Of a stretch of 56,664 nt of DNA, positions 26,289 to 35,927 are shown piece after piece. The stretch lies in assembly GCA_015065645.1 (NCBI GenBank), contig SVPW01000012.1:1-56664 (forward strand). The letters are read 5' to 3'. The position numbers and the translations under genes were made by a program. Origin of the DNA: Oscillospiraceae bacterium (GTDB taxonomy: Bacteria > Bacillota > Clostridia > Oscillospirales > Acutalibacteraceae). How positions within the stretch are numbered: position 1 is the first letter of the stretch; each line of letters starts with the position of its first letter. The notes beneath the pieces were generated by a model that worked only from the letters and a program-made list of their open reading frames with translations, ran no database searches and was not told the origin of the DNA.

Positions 26289-27455
26289 ATGAATTTAGCT
26301 ATTATTAAACTGATAAAAAACGGACTTTTGAAAACAAAAGATTCTATTGGACAAGTAACTGATTGGAAATCTTTGTATTTCTTCGCCAGAAAACAACAAA
26401 TTTTGGTAATGCTGTATTACGGTATGCTGGAATCAAACATAACTGTGCCAAATGAAATTTATAAAAATTTTGAATCTGATACATTTATGCAAGCTGCCAT
26501 CAGCTGTAATCAGGTATTGGAGATTAACCGTATTTTGGCGGAGTTTGAAAAAAACGGGATTGAGCATATGGCTTTAAAAGGTTCAATACTTAAATCCTTT
26601 TATCCTAAACCTGAAATGCGTCAGATGAGCGATTCGGATATTTTGATAAGAGTAGAACAGTTGGAACAGATTGCACCAATAATGGAAAAGCTTGGATTTA
26701 CATATAAACTCGAAAGTGATCATGAGGTTATTTGGTGCAAAAGCGGAAGAATTAATATTGAGCTTCATAAAAGATTGATTCCGTCTTATAATAAAGATTT
26801 TTATATTTATTACGGTGATGGCTGGAATAAAGCTGTTAAGGAAAAAGGAAAAGAATATTCCTATGAGCTTAAAGCTGAGGATAATTACATATATTTATTC
26901 ACTCATTTCGCTAAGCATTATCGTGATGCGGGTGTGGGCATAAAGCATATCGTTGATTTGTACCTTATGCAAAACCAGATTAAAGATATGGATTATGTGA
27001 TTGCAGAGCTTGAAAAATTACAGCTTGATAAGTTTTATCATAATGTTATGTATACGCTTAAGGTGTGGTTTGAGGATGCACCGTCAAACCTGCAATCCGA
27101 AACAATAACAAACAGAATCTTTTCCGGCGGAGCTTATGGCTCTGCACAGGCACACATTTTGTCATCGGCCGTGAAACAGGCAAAAACTTCGGGTTCAACT
27201 CAAAAGGCTATTAACAAGAAGATAAGAACAATGCTGTTTCCGTCTTTTAGTATTATGAAAGAAGAGTATTCTATTTTGAAAATTCTTCCTTTCTTACTTC
27301 CTTTTGTTTGGGTGTGGCGTTGGATAACGGCGTTGCTCTTCCGTAGAGATAACATAAGAAAGCAGTCTGTGGTGGCACAAACCTTATCTGAGGAAAGTGT
27401 TAATGCTTATAAGGACGAGCTTGATATCGTGGGATTGGATTTTAACTTTGAATAG
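26289..27455 (+). CDS. Nucleotidyltransferase-fold protein (NTP_transf_5 type), second copy
   Basis: 388 aa from the ATG at 26289; a GTG two codons upstream is equally well placed behind GAGAG. Core signature MALKGSILKSFYPKPEMRQMSDSDI (shown in parts: LKGS...YP..R...DSDILI, about 98-123) gives the metal-binding DSD pair. Later HFAKHYRDAGVGIKHIVDLY matches the family helical region. A paralogue of the gene at 18362 but clearly diverged. Last gene of the polysaccharide locus, next to the licD remnant; a decoration role is possible but unproven. Confidence 0.78.
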   Translation: MNLAIIKLIKNGLLKTKDSIGQVTDWKSLYFFARKQQILVMLYYGMLESNITVPNEIYKNFESDTFMQAAISCNQVLEINRILAEFEKNGIEHMALKGSILKSFYPKPEMRQMSDSDILIRVEQLEQIAPIMEKLGFTYKLESDHEVIWCKSGRINIELHKRLIPSYNKDFYIYYGDGWNKAVKEKGKEYSYELKAEDNYIYLFTHFAKHYRDAGVGIKHIVDLYLMQNQIKDMDYVIAELEKLQLDKFYHNVMYTLKVWFEDAPSNLQSETITNRIFSGGAYGSAQAHILSSAVKQAKTSGSTQKAINKKIRTMLFPSFSIMKEEYSILKILPFLLPFVWVWRWITALLFRRDNIRKQSVVAQTLSEESVNAYKDELDIVGLDFNFE

Positions 27456-27487
27456 TGAGTAAACAAATTAATTGATCCCCAAAATAA

Positions 27488-27517
27488 AAGTGACCGCAAA
27501 ACGGTCACTTATTTTTT
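27488..27517. terminator. Bidirectional terminator between the polysaccharide locus and the araC-type gene
   Basis: AAGTGACCG (27488-27496), a CAAAA loop, CGGTCACTT (27502-27510), then ATTTTTTG. The minus-strand regulator gene ends inside it: its TGA stop is in the right arm. Confidence 0.85.
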
Positions 27518-28398
27518 GTATCCCAAAGCTTTCGGTATTTGCCTGCGGTCATTCCCTCTGTTTCGTGGAAAACTTTGTTGAAATAGCAGGCATCCTCAAA
27601 ACCACATTCGGTTGCAATTTCTGCCACAGGCATTGAAGTAAACCTCAATAGCTTTTTCGAATGATTTATTCGGCAAAAGGTGAGATATTGCACAATGGTT
27701 GTGCCAAAAAGGTCCTTAAATTGCCTTGTCATATAATATTTGCTTATGCAAAACTCTGCACTTAAAGTATCAAGTGTGATTTTTCCGTTTATATTTTTTT
27801 CAAGATATTCCTTTATAAGATACATTTTCTCGTTGGTGTTGCTTTGCTGATTAGTGTTTCCGGTTTCGGTTAAAATTGAGGTGAATAAAATATTGATTTG
27901 TGATGATGCAATAATTTCATAATCACGGTTTTTTTGTGCCATAATGGTAAAAAGTTTGTGCAGCTGTGCAAGATACGGTGAAATATCAATGGGGCGCAAA
28001 AGTATTGAGCCGTTTCTTTTTAAAAAATATGAGTGTATCATTGCTGCTTGCGGACCGTTAAAGTGTAACCAGGTAAATTCCCAAGGGTCATCCATATTAC
28101 AACAGTGAGAATATTCGGTGTTGCAATCAATAAATACCAAATCCCCTGATTTCACCGCAACATCTTTTTTATTATAGGTAATAGTACCGCTTCCACGAAG
28201 AATTATTATTATAAGGTATGAGTTAAGTCGGCTTCTGGCACTTAAATGTGAGCGTTTGCAGGTGAGAGTGCCCATTTCCTGAACGAAGTTTAGCATTTTT
28301 TTTGCTATTGGCGAGGGGGTGTTTACTATTCGCTCCGAAACGGTTGTATCGTTTGAAATTTTACCGCCCGCAATGGTTGAAGAATAATATTTTGCCAC
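27505..28398 (-). CDS. AraC-family transcriptional regulator
   Basis: 297 aa. N-terminal cupin-like sensor (about 25-170, 'IIILRGSGTITYNKKDVAVKSGDLVFI'). C-terminal double helix-turn-helix (about 195-292) with 'LSAEFCISKYYMTRQFKDLFG' (in parts) and the signature IATECGFEDACYFNKVFHETEGMTAGKYRK. GTG start behind GGAGGT. It is divergent from manC with overlapping promoters, so it most likely controls itself and/or the GDP-fucose genes. A sugar ligand is usual for the family, but the ligand here is unknown. Confidence 0.92.
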   Translation of the reverse strand: MAKYYSSTIAGGKISNDTTVSERIVNTPSPIAKKMLNFVQEMGTLTCKRSHLSARSRLNSYLIIIILRGSGTITYNKKDVAVKSGDLVFIDCNTEYSHCCNMDDPWEFTWLHFNGPQAAMIHSYFLKRNGSILLRPIDISPYLAQLHKLFTIMAQKNRDYEIIASSQINILFTSILTETGNTNQQSNTNEKMYLIKEYLEKNINGKITLDTLSAEFCISKYYMTRQFKDLFGTTIVQYLTFCRINHSKKLLRFTSMPVAEIATECGFEDACYFNKVFHETEGMTAGKYRKLWDTKNK

Positions 28399-28449
28399 CT
28401 GAATACCTCCGCAATATTTTTATGTTTTAGAGCAATAAAATGTAATGAC

Positions 28450-28494
28450 TTTACTGTTTGAAATTATTATACTATAATAAGTATTTTCTGTAAA
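28450..28494. promoter_or_regulatory. Overlapping divergent promoters of manC and the AraC-type regulator
   Basis: Plus strand: TTTACT (28450-28455), 17 bp, TATAAT (28473-28478). Minus strand: TTTACA (28489-28494), 17 bp, TATAAT (28466-28471). Each -10 lies in the other promoter's spacer, so polymerase cannot occupy both at once. Confidence 0.6.
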
Positions 28495-28518
28495 GTGTTT
28501 ATTTTAGGAGTTTTAAGT

Positions 28519-29859
28519 ATGTATACTGTCTTATTATCCGGCGGTTCGGGAAAAAGGCTTTGGCCTCTTTCCAATGATTTGAGGTCTAAGCAATATATTA
28601 AAATTTTTGATGAGGCTGAGCAGGGAAATGAACAAATATCTATGGTTCAGCGTGTGGTTGGGCAATTAAAGGATTCGGGTATTGATAAAAATTTATTTAT
28701 TTGTGCCGGTAATTCCCAACTTGAGATAATTCATTCCCAGCTTGGTGATATTGGTGTTGCGGTTGAGCCTGAGCGTAGAGATACATTCCCGGCAGTTGCA
28801 ATTTCCTGTGCTTATGCATTAAGTTATTGCGGGGCTACTGAACAGGATTGTATGGTAATACTTCCTGTTGACCCATATACCGATGAGGGTTATTTTAAAA
28901 CGCTTGGTGAATTGGAAGGCTGTCTTTGTGAAAGCGGTGCGGATATAGCTCTTATGGGTGTTGTGCCTGATTGTCCTTCTACTAAGTATGGTTATATTGT
29001 TCCAAATGAAAATGCAGGCAGGTATTCATCAGTTCTTGAATTCAGGGAAAAACCCGATGAAGAAACCGCAAAACAGCTTATTTCAAGAAATGCTGTATTT
29101 AATTGCGGTGTGTTCTGCTTTAAAATCAGCCTTATATGTGATATACTGCGTAATATGGGGCTTAAAGCTGATTATGATTATCTTTATGCAAATTATGAAA
29201 AGCTCCCTAAAATCAGCTTTGACTATCAGGTGCTTGAAAAGTGCGATAATATGATAGTTGTTCCGTTTATGGGTATGTGGAAAGACCTTGGTACTTGGAA
29301 TGCATTGGCTGATGAGATGCAAAGGGAAACAATCGGTAATGCAATAGTTGAACAATGTGATAATACCCGTGTTATAAATGAGTTGGATATTCCCATTGTT
29401 GCAAATGGACTTGAAAATATTGTTATTGCCGCAAGTGCTGATGGTATACTCGTTACCGAAAAGACCAAAAGCGAAAATATTAAAAACACGGTATCACGCC
29501 TTGATATACCGCCTATGTATGAGGAACGCCGTTGGGGTACGCTAAAAACGGTTGACCGTGGGGAAACAAACCTTACCCGTCATGTGAAAATGTTTGCGGG
29601 AATGGTATCAAGCTATCATTACCATGAAAAGCGCAATGAGGTTTGGGTATTTCTAAAGGGCACGGGTGAAATGATACTTGGAAATATGAAAATGTCGGTA
29701 AGTGCGGGTATGTCACTTACAATACCGCAGGGGGCTAATCATATTATTAAAGCTGTTACTGAGCTTGAATTTTTAGAGGTACATATCGGGGAACCGAATA
29801 CAAATGATATTCATCGCCTTTCTTTTGATTGGGATGAGGTTGAAAAAACTACTGTTTAA
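28519..29859 (+). CDS. manC: Mannose-1-phosphate guanylyltransferase (ManC/type II PMI family)
   Basis: 446 aa from the ATG at 28519 behind TAGGAG. N-terminal nucleotidyltransferase domain with [20 protein letters not shown] (about 5-24) and [11 protein letters not shown]-terminal cupin (about 330-435) with [13 protein letters not shown] and the metal-site [18 protein letters not shown]. It makes GDP-mannose from mannose-1-phosphate and GTP; whether the cupin is an active mannose-6-phosphate isomerase is uncertain. First gene of manC-gmd-fcl. Confidence 0.93.
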   Translation: MYTVLLSGGSGKRLWPLSNDLRSKQYIKIFDEAEQGNEQISMVQRVVGQLKDSGIDKNLFICAGNSQLEIIHSQLGDIGVAVEPERRDTFPAVAISCAYALSYCGATEQDCMVILPVDPYTDEGYFKTLGELEGCLCESGADIALMGVVPDCPSTKYGYIVPNENAGRYSSVLEFREKPDEETAKQLISRNAVFNCGVFCFKISLICDILRNMGLKADYDYLYANYEKLPKISFDYQVLEKCDNMIVVPFMGMWKDLGTWNALADEMQRETIGNAIVEQCDNTRVINELDIPIVANGLENIVIAASADGILVTEKTKSENIKNTVSRLDIPPMYEERRWGTLKTVDRGETNLTRHVKMFAGMVSSYHYHEKRNEVWVFLKGTGEMILGNMKMSVSAGMSLTIPQGANHIIKAVTELEFLEVHIGEPNTNDIHRLSFDWDEVEKTTV

Positions 29860-29869
29860 GGAGAAAATT

Positions 29870-30954
29870 ATGAAAACTGCATTAATTACCGGAATTAACG
29901 GTCAGGATGGATCGTATCTTGCTGAATTTTTACTTGATAAGGGTTATACTGTTTACGGTATACTTCGCCGTAGCAGTGTAAATAATACCCAGCGTATTGA
30001 TCATCTTTTTATTGATGAGCTGATGAAAAAGTGCGGCAGAACAAACAAGCTTCATCTGCTTCACGGTGATGTTACAGATTCTCTTAACATTGTACGCATT
30101 ATAAATGAGACTCAGCCTGACGAAATATACAACTTGGCAGCACAGTCTCATGTTGCCGTATCTTTTGAGGAACCTGAATATACCGCTAACTGTGACGGAC
30201 TTGGAACACTTCGTATTTTGGAGGCTGTTCGTATATGCGGTCTTACCGATAAAACAAAGGTTTATCAAGCATCCACTTCGGAGCTTTACGGTAAGGTTGA
30301 AAGAAAAGGTATGTCCTTAAATGAGGAAACACCTTTCCATCCGTATTCTCCTTATGCTGTTGCAAAGCAGTATGCTTTTTGGATAGTAAGAAACTACCGT
30401 GAAGCTTACGGGATGTTTGCTGCAAACGGAATCCTCTTTAATCATGAGTCGGAGCGCAGAGGTGAAACCTTTGTACAAGAAAAATCACCCTTGCGGCTGC
30501 AAGAATTTCTTTGGGTCTTCAGGAAAAGCTTTCCCTTGGTAATATGGACTCCATTCGTGACTGGGGTTATGCTAAGGATTATGTTGAGTGTATGTGGCTT
30601 ATATTACAGCAGGAAAAGCCTGAGGATTTTGTAATTGCCACCGGTGAAAAGCGTACCGTTCGTGAGTTTGTTGAAGCCGCATTTAAGTGTGTTGGCATTG
30701 AGCTTATGTGGCAGGGAACAGGTCTTGAAGAAAAGGGTATTGATAAAGCAACAGGCAAGGTTTTAGTTGATGTTGATCCAAGATTTTTCCGTCCTTCTGA
30801 TGTTGATTATCTTTTGGGTGATCCCACAAAGGCAAAGGAAAAGCTTGGTTGGGATCCACGCAGCACCTCTTTTGAAGAGTTGGTTTCAATTATGGTTAAG
30901 AGTGACCTTGAATTTGTAAAAACACAGGGTGAAAATCACCGTTCGTTTGAGTAA
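29870..30954 (+). pseudogene. gmd: GDP-mannose 4,6-dehydratase, broken by a one-base frameshift
   Basis: The frame from 29870 reads [20 protein letters not shown], then LYGKVERKG and the catalytic [15 protein letters not shown] (YxxxK), up to [11 protein letters not shown]. It then leaves frame at about 30474. One extra base after gt at 30473-30474 restores [18 protein letters not shown] and continues to the normal end ([11 protein letters not shown] ... [22 protein letters not shown]). Restored length would be about 361 aa, normal for Gmd. The enzyme converts GDP-mannose to GDP-4-keto-6-deoxymannose for Fcl. Everything else is intact, so this is either a very recent mutation or a sequencing/assembly error. 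Confidence 0.9.
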
Positions 30955-30961
30955 GGATTGA

Positions 30962-31921
30962 ATGTTTATGGAAAAAAGTTCTAAGATTTTTGTAGCAGGG
31001 CATAAGGGAATGGTTGGCTCTGCAATAGTGCGTGCGTTGGAGGCAAAGGGTTATACCAATATTATTAAGCGTAGCTCAAAGGAGCTTGACCTTCGCCGTC
31101 AGGATGAGGTTGAACGCTTTTTTGCCGAAGAAAAGCCTGATTATGTATTTTTGGCAGCGGCAAAGGTTGGCGGAATAATTGCAAATGACCGTCATCCTGC
31201 TGATTTTATGTATGATAATATGATGATAGAAATGAATGTCATTAAGGCTTCATACGATAATAAGGTCAAAAAGCTGTTGTTTTTGGGTTCATCATGTATT
31301 TATCCCCGTATGGCACCGCAACCAATGCCTGAAAGCTGTTTGCTTACAAGTTCTCTTGAGCAGACTAATGAAGCGTATGCTCTGGCAAAGATTTCGGGTC
31401 TTAAATACTGCGAATATCTTAATCGTCAGTACGGAACCGATTATATCAGCGTAATGCCAACAAATCTTTATGGTCCTAATGATAACTATCATCCCGAACA
31501 TTCTCATGTTTTACCGGCACTTATCCGCCGTTTCCATGAGGCAAAGCAAAATGGATTAAATGAGGTTGTTTGTTGGGGAAGCGGAACTCCCAAGCGTGAG
31601 TTTTTGTATGCAGATGATTTGGCGGATGCATGCCTTTATCTTATGGAAAATTATTCTGCTGAGCAGCTTGGCAATGAAACCGTGAACTTAGGTAGCGGTA
31701 AGGAGCTTACCATTAAAGAGCTTACCGAAACGGTTGCAAAGGTGGTTGGCTTTGAGGGTGAAATCAAGTGGGATACCACCCGCCCTGATGGAACACCAAG
31801 AAAACTGCTTGATGTTTCTAAGCTGAAATCCCTTGGCTGGAGCTACAAGACCGAGCTTGAAGACGGTGTAAGATTAGCTTATGAAGATTTTTGCAATAAC
31901 GCAATGAGAGCTGAAAGATAG
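30962..31921 (+). CDS. fcl: GDP-L-fucose synthase
   Basis: 319 aa, SDR family. NADPH-binding [16 protein letters not shown] (about 10-25), [10 protein letters not shown], the catalytic Ser in [12 protein letters not shown] and Tyr-Lys in [19 protein letters not shown]. It epimerises and reduces GDP-4-keto-6-deoxymannose to GDP-L-fucose. It starts 7 bp after gmd behind AAGGA. If gmd is truly broken, this step lacks substrate unless another gmd exists. No obvious fucosyltransferase (GT10/GT11) is recognised nearby. Confidence 0.95.
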   Translation: MFMEKSSKIFVAGHKGMVGSAIVRALEAKGYTNIIKRSSKELDLRRQDEVERFFAEEKPDYVFLAAAKVGGIIANDRHPADFMYDNMMIEMNVIKASYDNKVKKLLFLGSSCIYPRMAPQPMPESCLLTSSLEQTNEAYALAKISGLKYCEYLNRQYGTDYISVMPTNLYGPNDNYHPEHSHVLPALIRRFHEAKQNGLNEVVCWGSGTPKREFLYADDLADACLYLMENYSAEQLGNETVNLGSGKELTIKELTETVAKVVGFEGEIKWDTTRPDGTPRKLLDVSKLKSLGWSYKTELEDGVRLAYEDFCNNAMRAER

Positions 31922-31925
31922 AATT

Positions 31926-31959
31926 AACGGATGTGTAGAATTTTTACACATCCGTTTTT
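31926..31959. terminator. Bidirectional terminator after fcl
   Basis: AACGGATGTGTA (31926-31937) pairs with TACACATCCGTT (31945-31956), then TTTG. The convergent epimerase-like gene ends 4 bp away. Confidence 0.85.
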
Positions 31960-31963
31960 GTAA

Positions 31964-32812
31964 TCAAAGGTAAATGTTGTGTTCTTTTGTAAATACGGCA
32001 TTTGGTTCAATTGTAAGTATGCCTTCTTTTTCCTCAAGTGCATAGCCGTCATCAACCATAGAAGGTATACCGCACCAAGGTTCAATACAAATATAACCTG
32101 CACCGGGTTTTGTCCATAAAAGCAAATAATCACAGCCGGGGAAATTAACGGTAAGGTTTCTTCCTGTTTTGCGGTTTCTGAGTGTGGCACTGCGTGATTT
32201 GACATTTTTGAAAACAAGTGCATCAATGGCAAAATATTTCTCATAAAGGGGAAGTGTGGTTGATTCCTTGATTATCGGCAATGTCTCATGCGCCAAAAGT
32301 GAACCATCTAAAACACAGGAGTTAAGGGTTTCCTTTTGCGGGAATATAATATCATAATCCTCAATACCCTCAGGGCAAGCATATGCTTCATGTGAGCCGA
32401 TTGAGAAATACATTGTATTATCAGATAAATTTTTAACCTCATACTTAACATTCACAACGGTATCTCTTAGGCTGTATGTAATTCTGAATTCATAGCTGAA
32501 TGGGTATTGTTCTCTGCTTTCCGGGGTATCGGTAAGTAAAAATGTTACGGAATTACAACCCCGTTTTTCAAGTGTAAAATCAGAAACTCTTGCATAACCG
32601 TGCTTTAATTCCATTGTGTATTCTTTACCGCCCAGGGTGTACTTGTTGTCACGAAGTCCGCCACAAAGAGGGAAAAGCACAGGAGCCACACCTGCCCAAT
32701 AAGTGGGGTCGCCACTCCATAAAACATCATTGCCGTCAAGGGTCATTTTTCGCATTTCTGCACCTTTTTCTGCAATTTCAACAGTGATGCGGTCATTTTT
32801 TAAAGTAACCAT
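31964..32812 (-). CDS. Aldose 1-epimerase (galactose mutarotase)-like protein, LacX type
   Basis: 282 aa, galactose-mutarotase fold. N-terminal 'VEIAEKGAEMRKMTLDGNDVLW', then WAGVAPVLFPLCGGLRDNKY, the His in MELKHGYARVSDF (about 70-82) and IGSHEAYACP (about 148-157). The Glu-bearing C-terminal 'GAGYICIEPWCGIPSM' completes the active-site set. Acts on free aldoses or hexose-6-phosphates; substrate not predictable. It follows the serine hydrolase gene after 18 bp and is probably cotranscribed with it. Confidence 0.9.
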   Translation of the reverse strand: MVTLKNDRITVEIAEKGAEMRKMTLDGNDVLWSGDPTYWAGVAPVLFPLCGGLRDNKYTLGGKEYTMELKHGYARVSDFTLEKRGCNSVTFLLTDTPESREQYPFSYEFRITYSLRDTVVNVKYEVKNLSDNTMYFSIGSHEAYACPEGIEDYDIIFPQKETLNSCVLDGSLLAHETLPIIKESTTLPLYEKYFAIDALVFKNVKSRSATLRNRKTGRNLTVNFPGCDYLLLWTKPGAGYICIEPWCGIPSMVDDGYALEEKEGILTIEPNAVFTKEHNIYL

Positions 32813-32830
32813 TTAAAAATCTCTCCTTTA

Positions 32831-33955
32831 TTATTGGGCATTAATTGCCTTATAAATTTCGTTTCTTAACGCTTCGTGATAACGGTGTCCTTCATTTGAA
32901 ATAAGATGCTGTGTGAAGAACATTGTTATTTTATTTTCAGGGTCAATTGATATAAAAGACCCTGCGGCACCATCCCAACCAAAGCAACCTTTAGGTGCTA
33001 TGGAGTTTGCATCGGTGGGCTTATCAAGTATATACACACCCAAGCCGTATTTATAGCCTTTAGACCAGTTAACCCAATTATTAAAGGTTTTTTGCCATTC
33101 GTCATTAAATTGCGGTGTACGCATAAGCTCTATTGTTTCTTGTTTTAAAATGCGTTTGCCGTCAGGTGTAACTCCGCCGTGGCAAAGCATATCAAGAATT
33201 TTAACATAGTCTGTGATAGAGCTTATAAGTCCCGCACCACCGCTTTGGTATTCAGCGCCCAATTTATAGCAGTTGCTATTATCGGTAGGAACGATTTTGT
33301 TGTCTTTTATGGTATATTGACGTGGCATACGCAATTTTTGGTCATCGCATAATGTAAAAGTGGTATCTTTCATCAAAAGCGGCTCCATAAATACCGATTT
33401 AAAATAATCGTAATAAGGCATACCGCTGCAAACTTCAACCACAGCCGCTAATATATCGTGGCAAAGGCTGTAACGAAAAGCGCTTCCGGGTTCAAAATGA
33501 AGCGGCCTTGAAGCAAGAGCTTTTGCGGTTGTTATTGTTGGGCATTTGCCATCAGTTTCGGCATAAACATTCTTGCAAGCATCACAAAAAATATCATAAT
33601 CCATTCCGCCTGACATAGTGAAAAGGTGGATTACCTTCATTTCATTCTTTGCCTTTTCTCCGTTTTCAAGCTTTAAATCGGCAAATTCGGGAATATACTT
33701 TGAAACAGGGTCATCAAGTTTTAAAAGCCCTTTATCCACAAGTGTTAATGCTGCGGCGCAGGTGGAAACCTTTGTGCAGGAATAAAGATTATAAAGCTCA
33801 TTACCTTTCATGGGTTCTTTTGTGTCAAAGTCCTTATGACCTGCAAAATGCCTGAATACTTCTTTGCCGTTAATTAATACAATGCAATCTCTGCCGGGTC
33901 CTGTTATAAAGCCGTAAGGATTATCAAGCAGAGCTTTAAGTGATTCAAAATTCAT
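32831..33955 (-). CDS. Serine hydrolase, beta-lactamase class C/esterase family
   Basis: 374 aa from the ATG at 33955 behind AGAGGT; upstream in-frame starts would lie in the rny terminator. Active-site SxxK is in LYSCTKVSTCAAALTL (about 59-74), and the second motif region is around FRYSLCHDILAAVVE (about 165-179). A C-terminal HxG-like segment was not clearly recognised. No signal peptide is seen, so it is probably cytoplasmic. Such proteins are esterases, peptidases or carboxypeptidases rather than antibiotic-resistance enzymes. Confidence 0.87.
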   Translation of the reverse strand: MNFESLKALLDNPYGFITGPGRDCIVLINGKEVFRHFAGHKDFDTKEPMKGNELYNLYSCTKVSTCAAALTLVDKGLLKLDDPVSKYIPEFADLKLENGEKAKNEMKVIHLFTMSGGMDYDIFCDACKNVYAETDGKCPTITTAKALASRPLHFEPGSAFRYSLCHDILAAVVEVCSGMPYYDYFKSVFMEPLLMKDTTFTLCDDQKLRMPRQYTIKDNKIVPTDNSNCYKLGAEYQSGGAGLISSITDYVKILDMLCHGGVTPDGKRILKQETIELMRTPQFNDEWQKTFNNWVNWSKGYKYGLGVYILDKPTDANSIAPKGCFGWDGAAGSFISIDPENKITMFFTQHLISNEGHRYHEALRNEIYKAINAQ

Positions 33956-33978
33956 AGTATATACCTCTTTGATAAATA

Positions 33979-34012
33979 AAATGGGATGCCTCATTTTTGA
34001 GACATCCCGATT
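33979..34012 (-). terminator. Terminator after rny
   Basis: On the plus strand GGGATGCCTCA (33983-33993), T-rich loop, TGAGACATCCC (33998-34008), one mismatch. On the minus strand it is followed by ATTTTATTT. Confidence 0.8.
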
Positions 34013-34019
34013 TTTAATC

Positions 34020-35564
34020 TTATTTAGCGTAGTCGGCAACACGGTTTTCTCTGATAAGATTAACCTTAATCATGCCAGGATATTCAAGTTCCTTTTCAAT
34101 ACGCTGTGCAACCTGATGTGCAATGATTGCCATCTGATCTTCGCTGATAATTTCGGGCTTAACGATAATACGAATTTCACGTCCTGCTTGAATTGCGAAG
34201 GAGCTTTCAACACCCTTGAAGGAATTGGCGATTTCCTCCAACTTTTCAAGACGCTTAATGTAGTTTTCGATGTTTTCACGACGAGCTCCCGGGCGTGCTG
34301 CCGAAATAGCATCAGCTGCTTGAACAATGCAGGCGATAACGGTTTTAGCCTCAACATCACCGTGGTGAGCATGAATTGCGTGAATAACAGCTTCACTTTC
34401 TCTGTAACGCTTAGCAGCCTCAACACCAAGCTGTATGTGTGAGCCTTCCTGCTCGTGGTCAATCGCTTTACCAATATCATGTAAAAGACCTGCACGCTTT
34501 GCAAGGGTTATATCCACACCCATTTCTGCGGCAATAAGACCTGAAATGTGACAAACCTCTAAAGAGTGGTTTAAAACATTCTGTCCAAAGCTGGTACGGA
34601 AATGAAGCCTTCCCAAAAGCTTAACAAGCTCAGGATGCAGGTTGTGCACACCCGAATCAATAACTGCCTGTTCGCCTTCACGCTTAATAACGGCTTCAAC
34701 CTCAGCAGTTGCTTTAGCAACGCTTTCTTCAATTCTGGTTGGGTGAATTCTTCCGTCGGAAATAAGTCTTTCAAGAGTTACTCTTGCTATTTCACGGCGA
34801 ATGGGGTCAAAGCTGGAAACTGCAATAGCCTCAGGTGTGTCATCAATGATAAGATCAACACCCGTTGCACTTTCAATAGCACGGATATTTCTACCCTCAC
34901 GACCTATAATTCTACCCTTTAATTCGTCATTGGGAAGCGGAACAACTGCAACCGTAACTTCAGATGAATGGTCTGCCGCACAGCGCTGAATAGCATGTGC
35001 AATGATTTCTCTTGCTAAATTATCACATTCTTCTTTGGTAGAGCGTTCAAACTCATTAATCTTAACAGCTTTTTCATGGCTTAATTCGCCGTCAAGCATA
35101 TCAAGAAGCTGTGATTTAGCGTTTTCTTTTGAAAGTCCGGAAATTTTTTCCAGCATTTCAAGTTGACTTTTCTTAATGCGTTCACATTCCTCAAGGCGTT
35201 CATCAATCTGCTTAGCTCTTTCGTTAAGCTTTTCTTCCTTGAGTTCAAGATTATCAATTTTGCGATCAAGTGTTTCTTCTTTCTGTTGAAGTCTCTTTTC
35301 CTGACGCTGAACATCAGTGCGGCGTTCACGAAGATCCTTTTCGGTTTCCTGACGCATTTGATGAATTTCGTCTTTGGCTTCAAGCAGTGCTTCTTTTTTC
35401 TTGGTTTCAGCATTCTTCATTGCGTCGCTCAATATGCGGTTGGCTTCTTCCTTGGCAGAACCAATAGTGCTTTCAGAAGCCTTACGGTGATAAACCTGGC
35501 CTAAAAAGAAACCGATAAATGCAAGAACGACAGCAACAATGCCCATAATAATATATGGTTCCAC
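34020..35564 (-). CDS. rny: Ribonuclease Y
   Basis: 514 aa from the GTG at 35564, which follows AGGAGG by 8 bases (family about 520 aa). N-terminal membrane anchor (about 3-23, [19 protein letters not shown]), a long coiled coil (about 30-195), a KH RNA-binding domain with [13 protein letters not shown] and an HD domain with [11 protein letters not shown] (about 355-365). Endonuclease that starts mRNA decay at the membrane in Firmicutes. A leader of about 200 nt precedes it. Confidence 0.95.
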   Translation of the reverse strand: MEPYIIMGIVAVVLAFIGFFLGQVYHRKASESTIGSAKEEANRILSDAMKNAETKKKEALLEAKDEIHQMRQETEKDLRERRTDVQRQEKRLQQKEETLDRKIDNLELKEEKLNERAKQIDERLEECERIKKSQLEMLEKISGLSKENAKSQLLDMLDGELSHEKAVKINEFERSTKEECDNLAREIIAHAIQRCAADHSSEVTVAVVPLPNDELKGRIIGREGRNIRAIESATGVDLIIDDTPEAIAVSSFDPIRREIARVTLERLISDGRIHPTRIEESVAKATAEVEAVIKREGEQAVIDSGVHNLHPELVKLLGRLHFRTSFGQNVLNHSLEVCHISGLIAAEMGVDITLAKRAGLLHDIGKAIDHEQEGSHIQLGVEAAKRYRESEAVIHAIHAHHGDVEAKTVIACIVQAADAISAARPGARRENIENYIKRLEKLEEIANSFKGVESSFAIQAGREIRIIVKPEIISEDQMAIIAHQVAQRIEKELEYPGMIKVNLIRENRVADYAK

Positions 35565-35770
35565 TGTTGTAACCTCCTCTATTTTGAATGCGGTATTTAC
35601 GGGAAAATTGCAAAGAAAAACCAAAATATCTATAACACCCCGCCGGGATCCGCAGGCTATCCCGCTGATATAATTTATAGTCTTGTACGATAAGCATTTC
35701 AGTGTTTGCCATGGTTCGCCAAATCCGACAGCATTCTTCTAAAATATACATAATCGCAAGGTATAACTTA
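35565..35770 (-). other. Long structured 5' leader of rny
   Basis: From the predicted start site (about 35771) to the GTG lie roughly 205 nt without a convincing gene. The plus-strand palindrome CGGGAT (35644-35649)/ATCCCG (35659-35664) and a GC-rich stretch GGCGGGG just after it on the minus strand suggest RNA structure. No riboswitch class was recognised. Autoregulation by RNase Y cleavage is a guess. Confidence 0.4.
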
Positions 35771-35778
35771 TCTTTCAT

Positions 35779-35807
35779 ATTTTAACACTATATTGGTATA
35801 CTGTCAA
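35779..35807 (-). promoter_or_regulatory. Promoter of rny
   Basis: On the minus strand perfect TTGACA (35802-35807), 17 bp, TAAAAT (35779-35784). Confidence 0.7.
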
Positions 35808-35845
35808 GTATTTACTACAATAAATGGTATAATAAACAGGAAATT

Positions 35846-35874
35846 TTTTACTTTTTTCACATAAATTATATAAT
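35846..35874 (+). promoter_or_regulatory. Probable promoter of pyk
   Basis: TTTTAC (35846-35851), 17 bp, TATAAT (35869-35874). A second TATAAT at 35828 has no convincing -35. Confidence 0.4.
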
Positions 35875-35927
35875 AATAAATTTGTGTTGCATACTAAATT
35901 TGAATAAATAAGATAAAGAGGAAGAGT

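Noticed and set aside
32831-33955. Beta-lactam resistance determinant
   Set aside because: The SxxK-family serine hydrolase lacks a signal peptide and an obvious KTG/HxG motif; broad esterase/peptidase relatives are more likely.
35482-35778. 98-codon open frame on the minus strand in the rny leader
   Set aside because: Its ATG is within a base of the rny -10 box and upstream of the expected start site, it overlaps the rny start in another frame, and it has no ribosome binding site.
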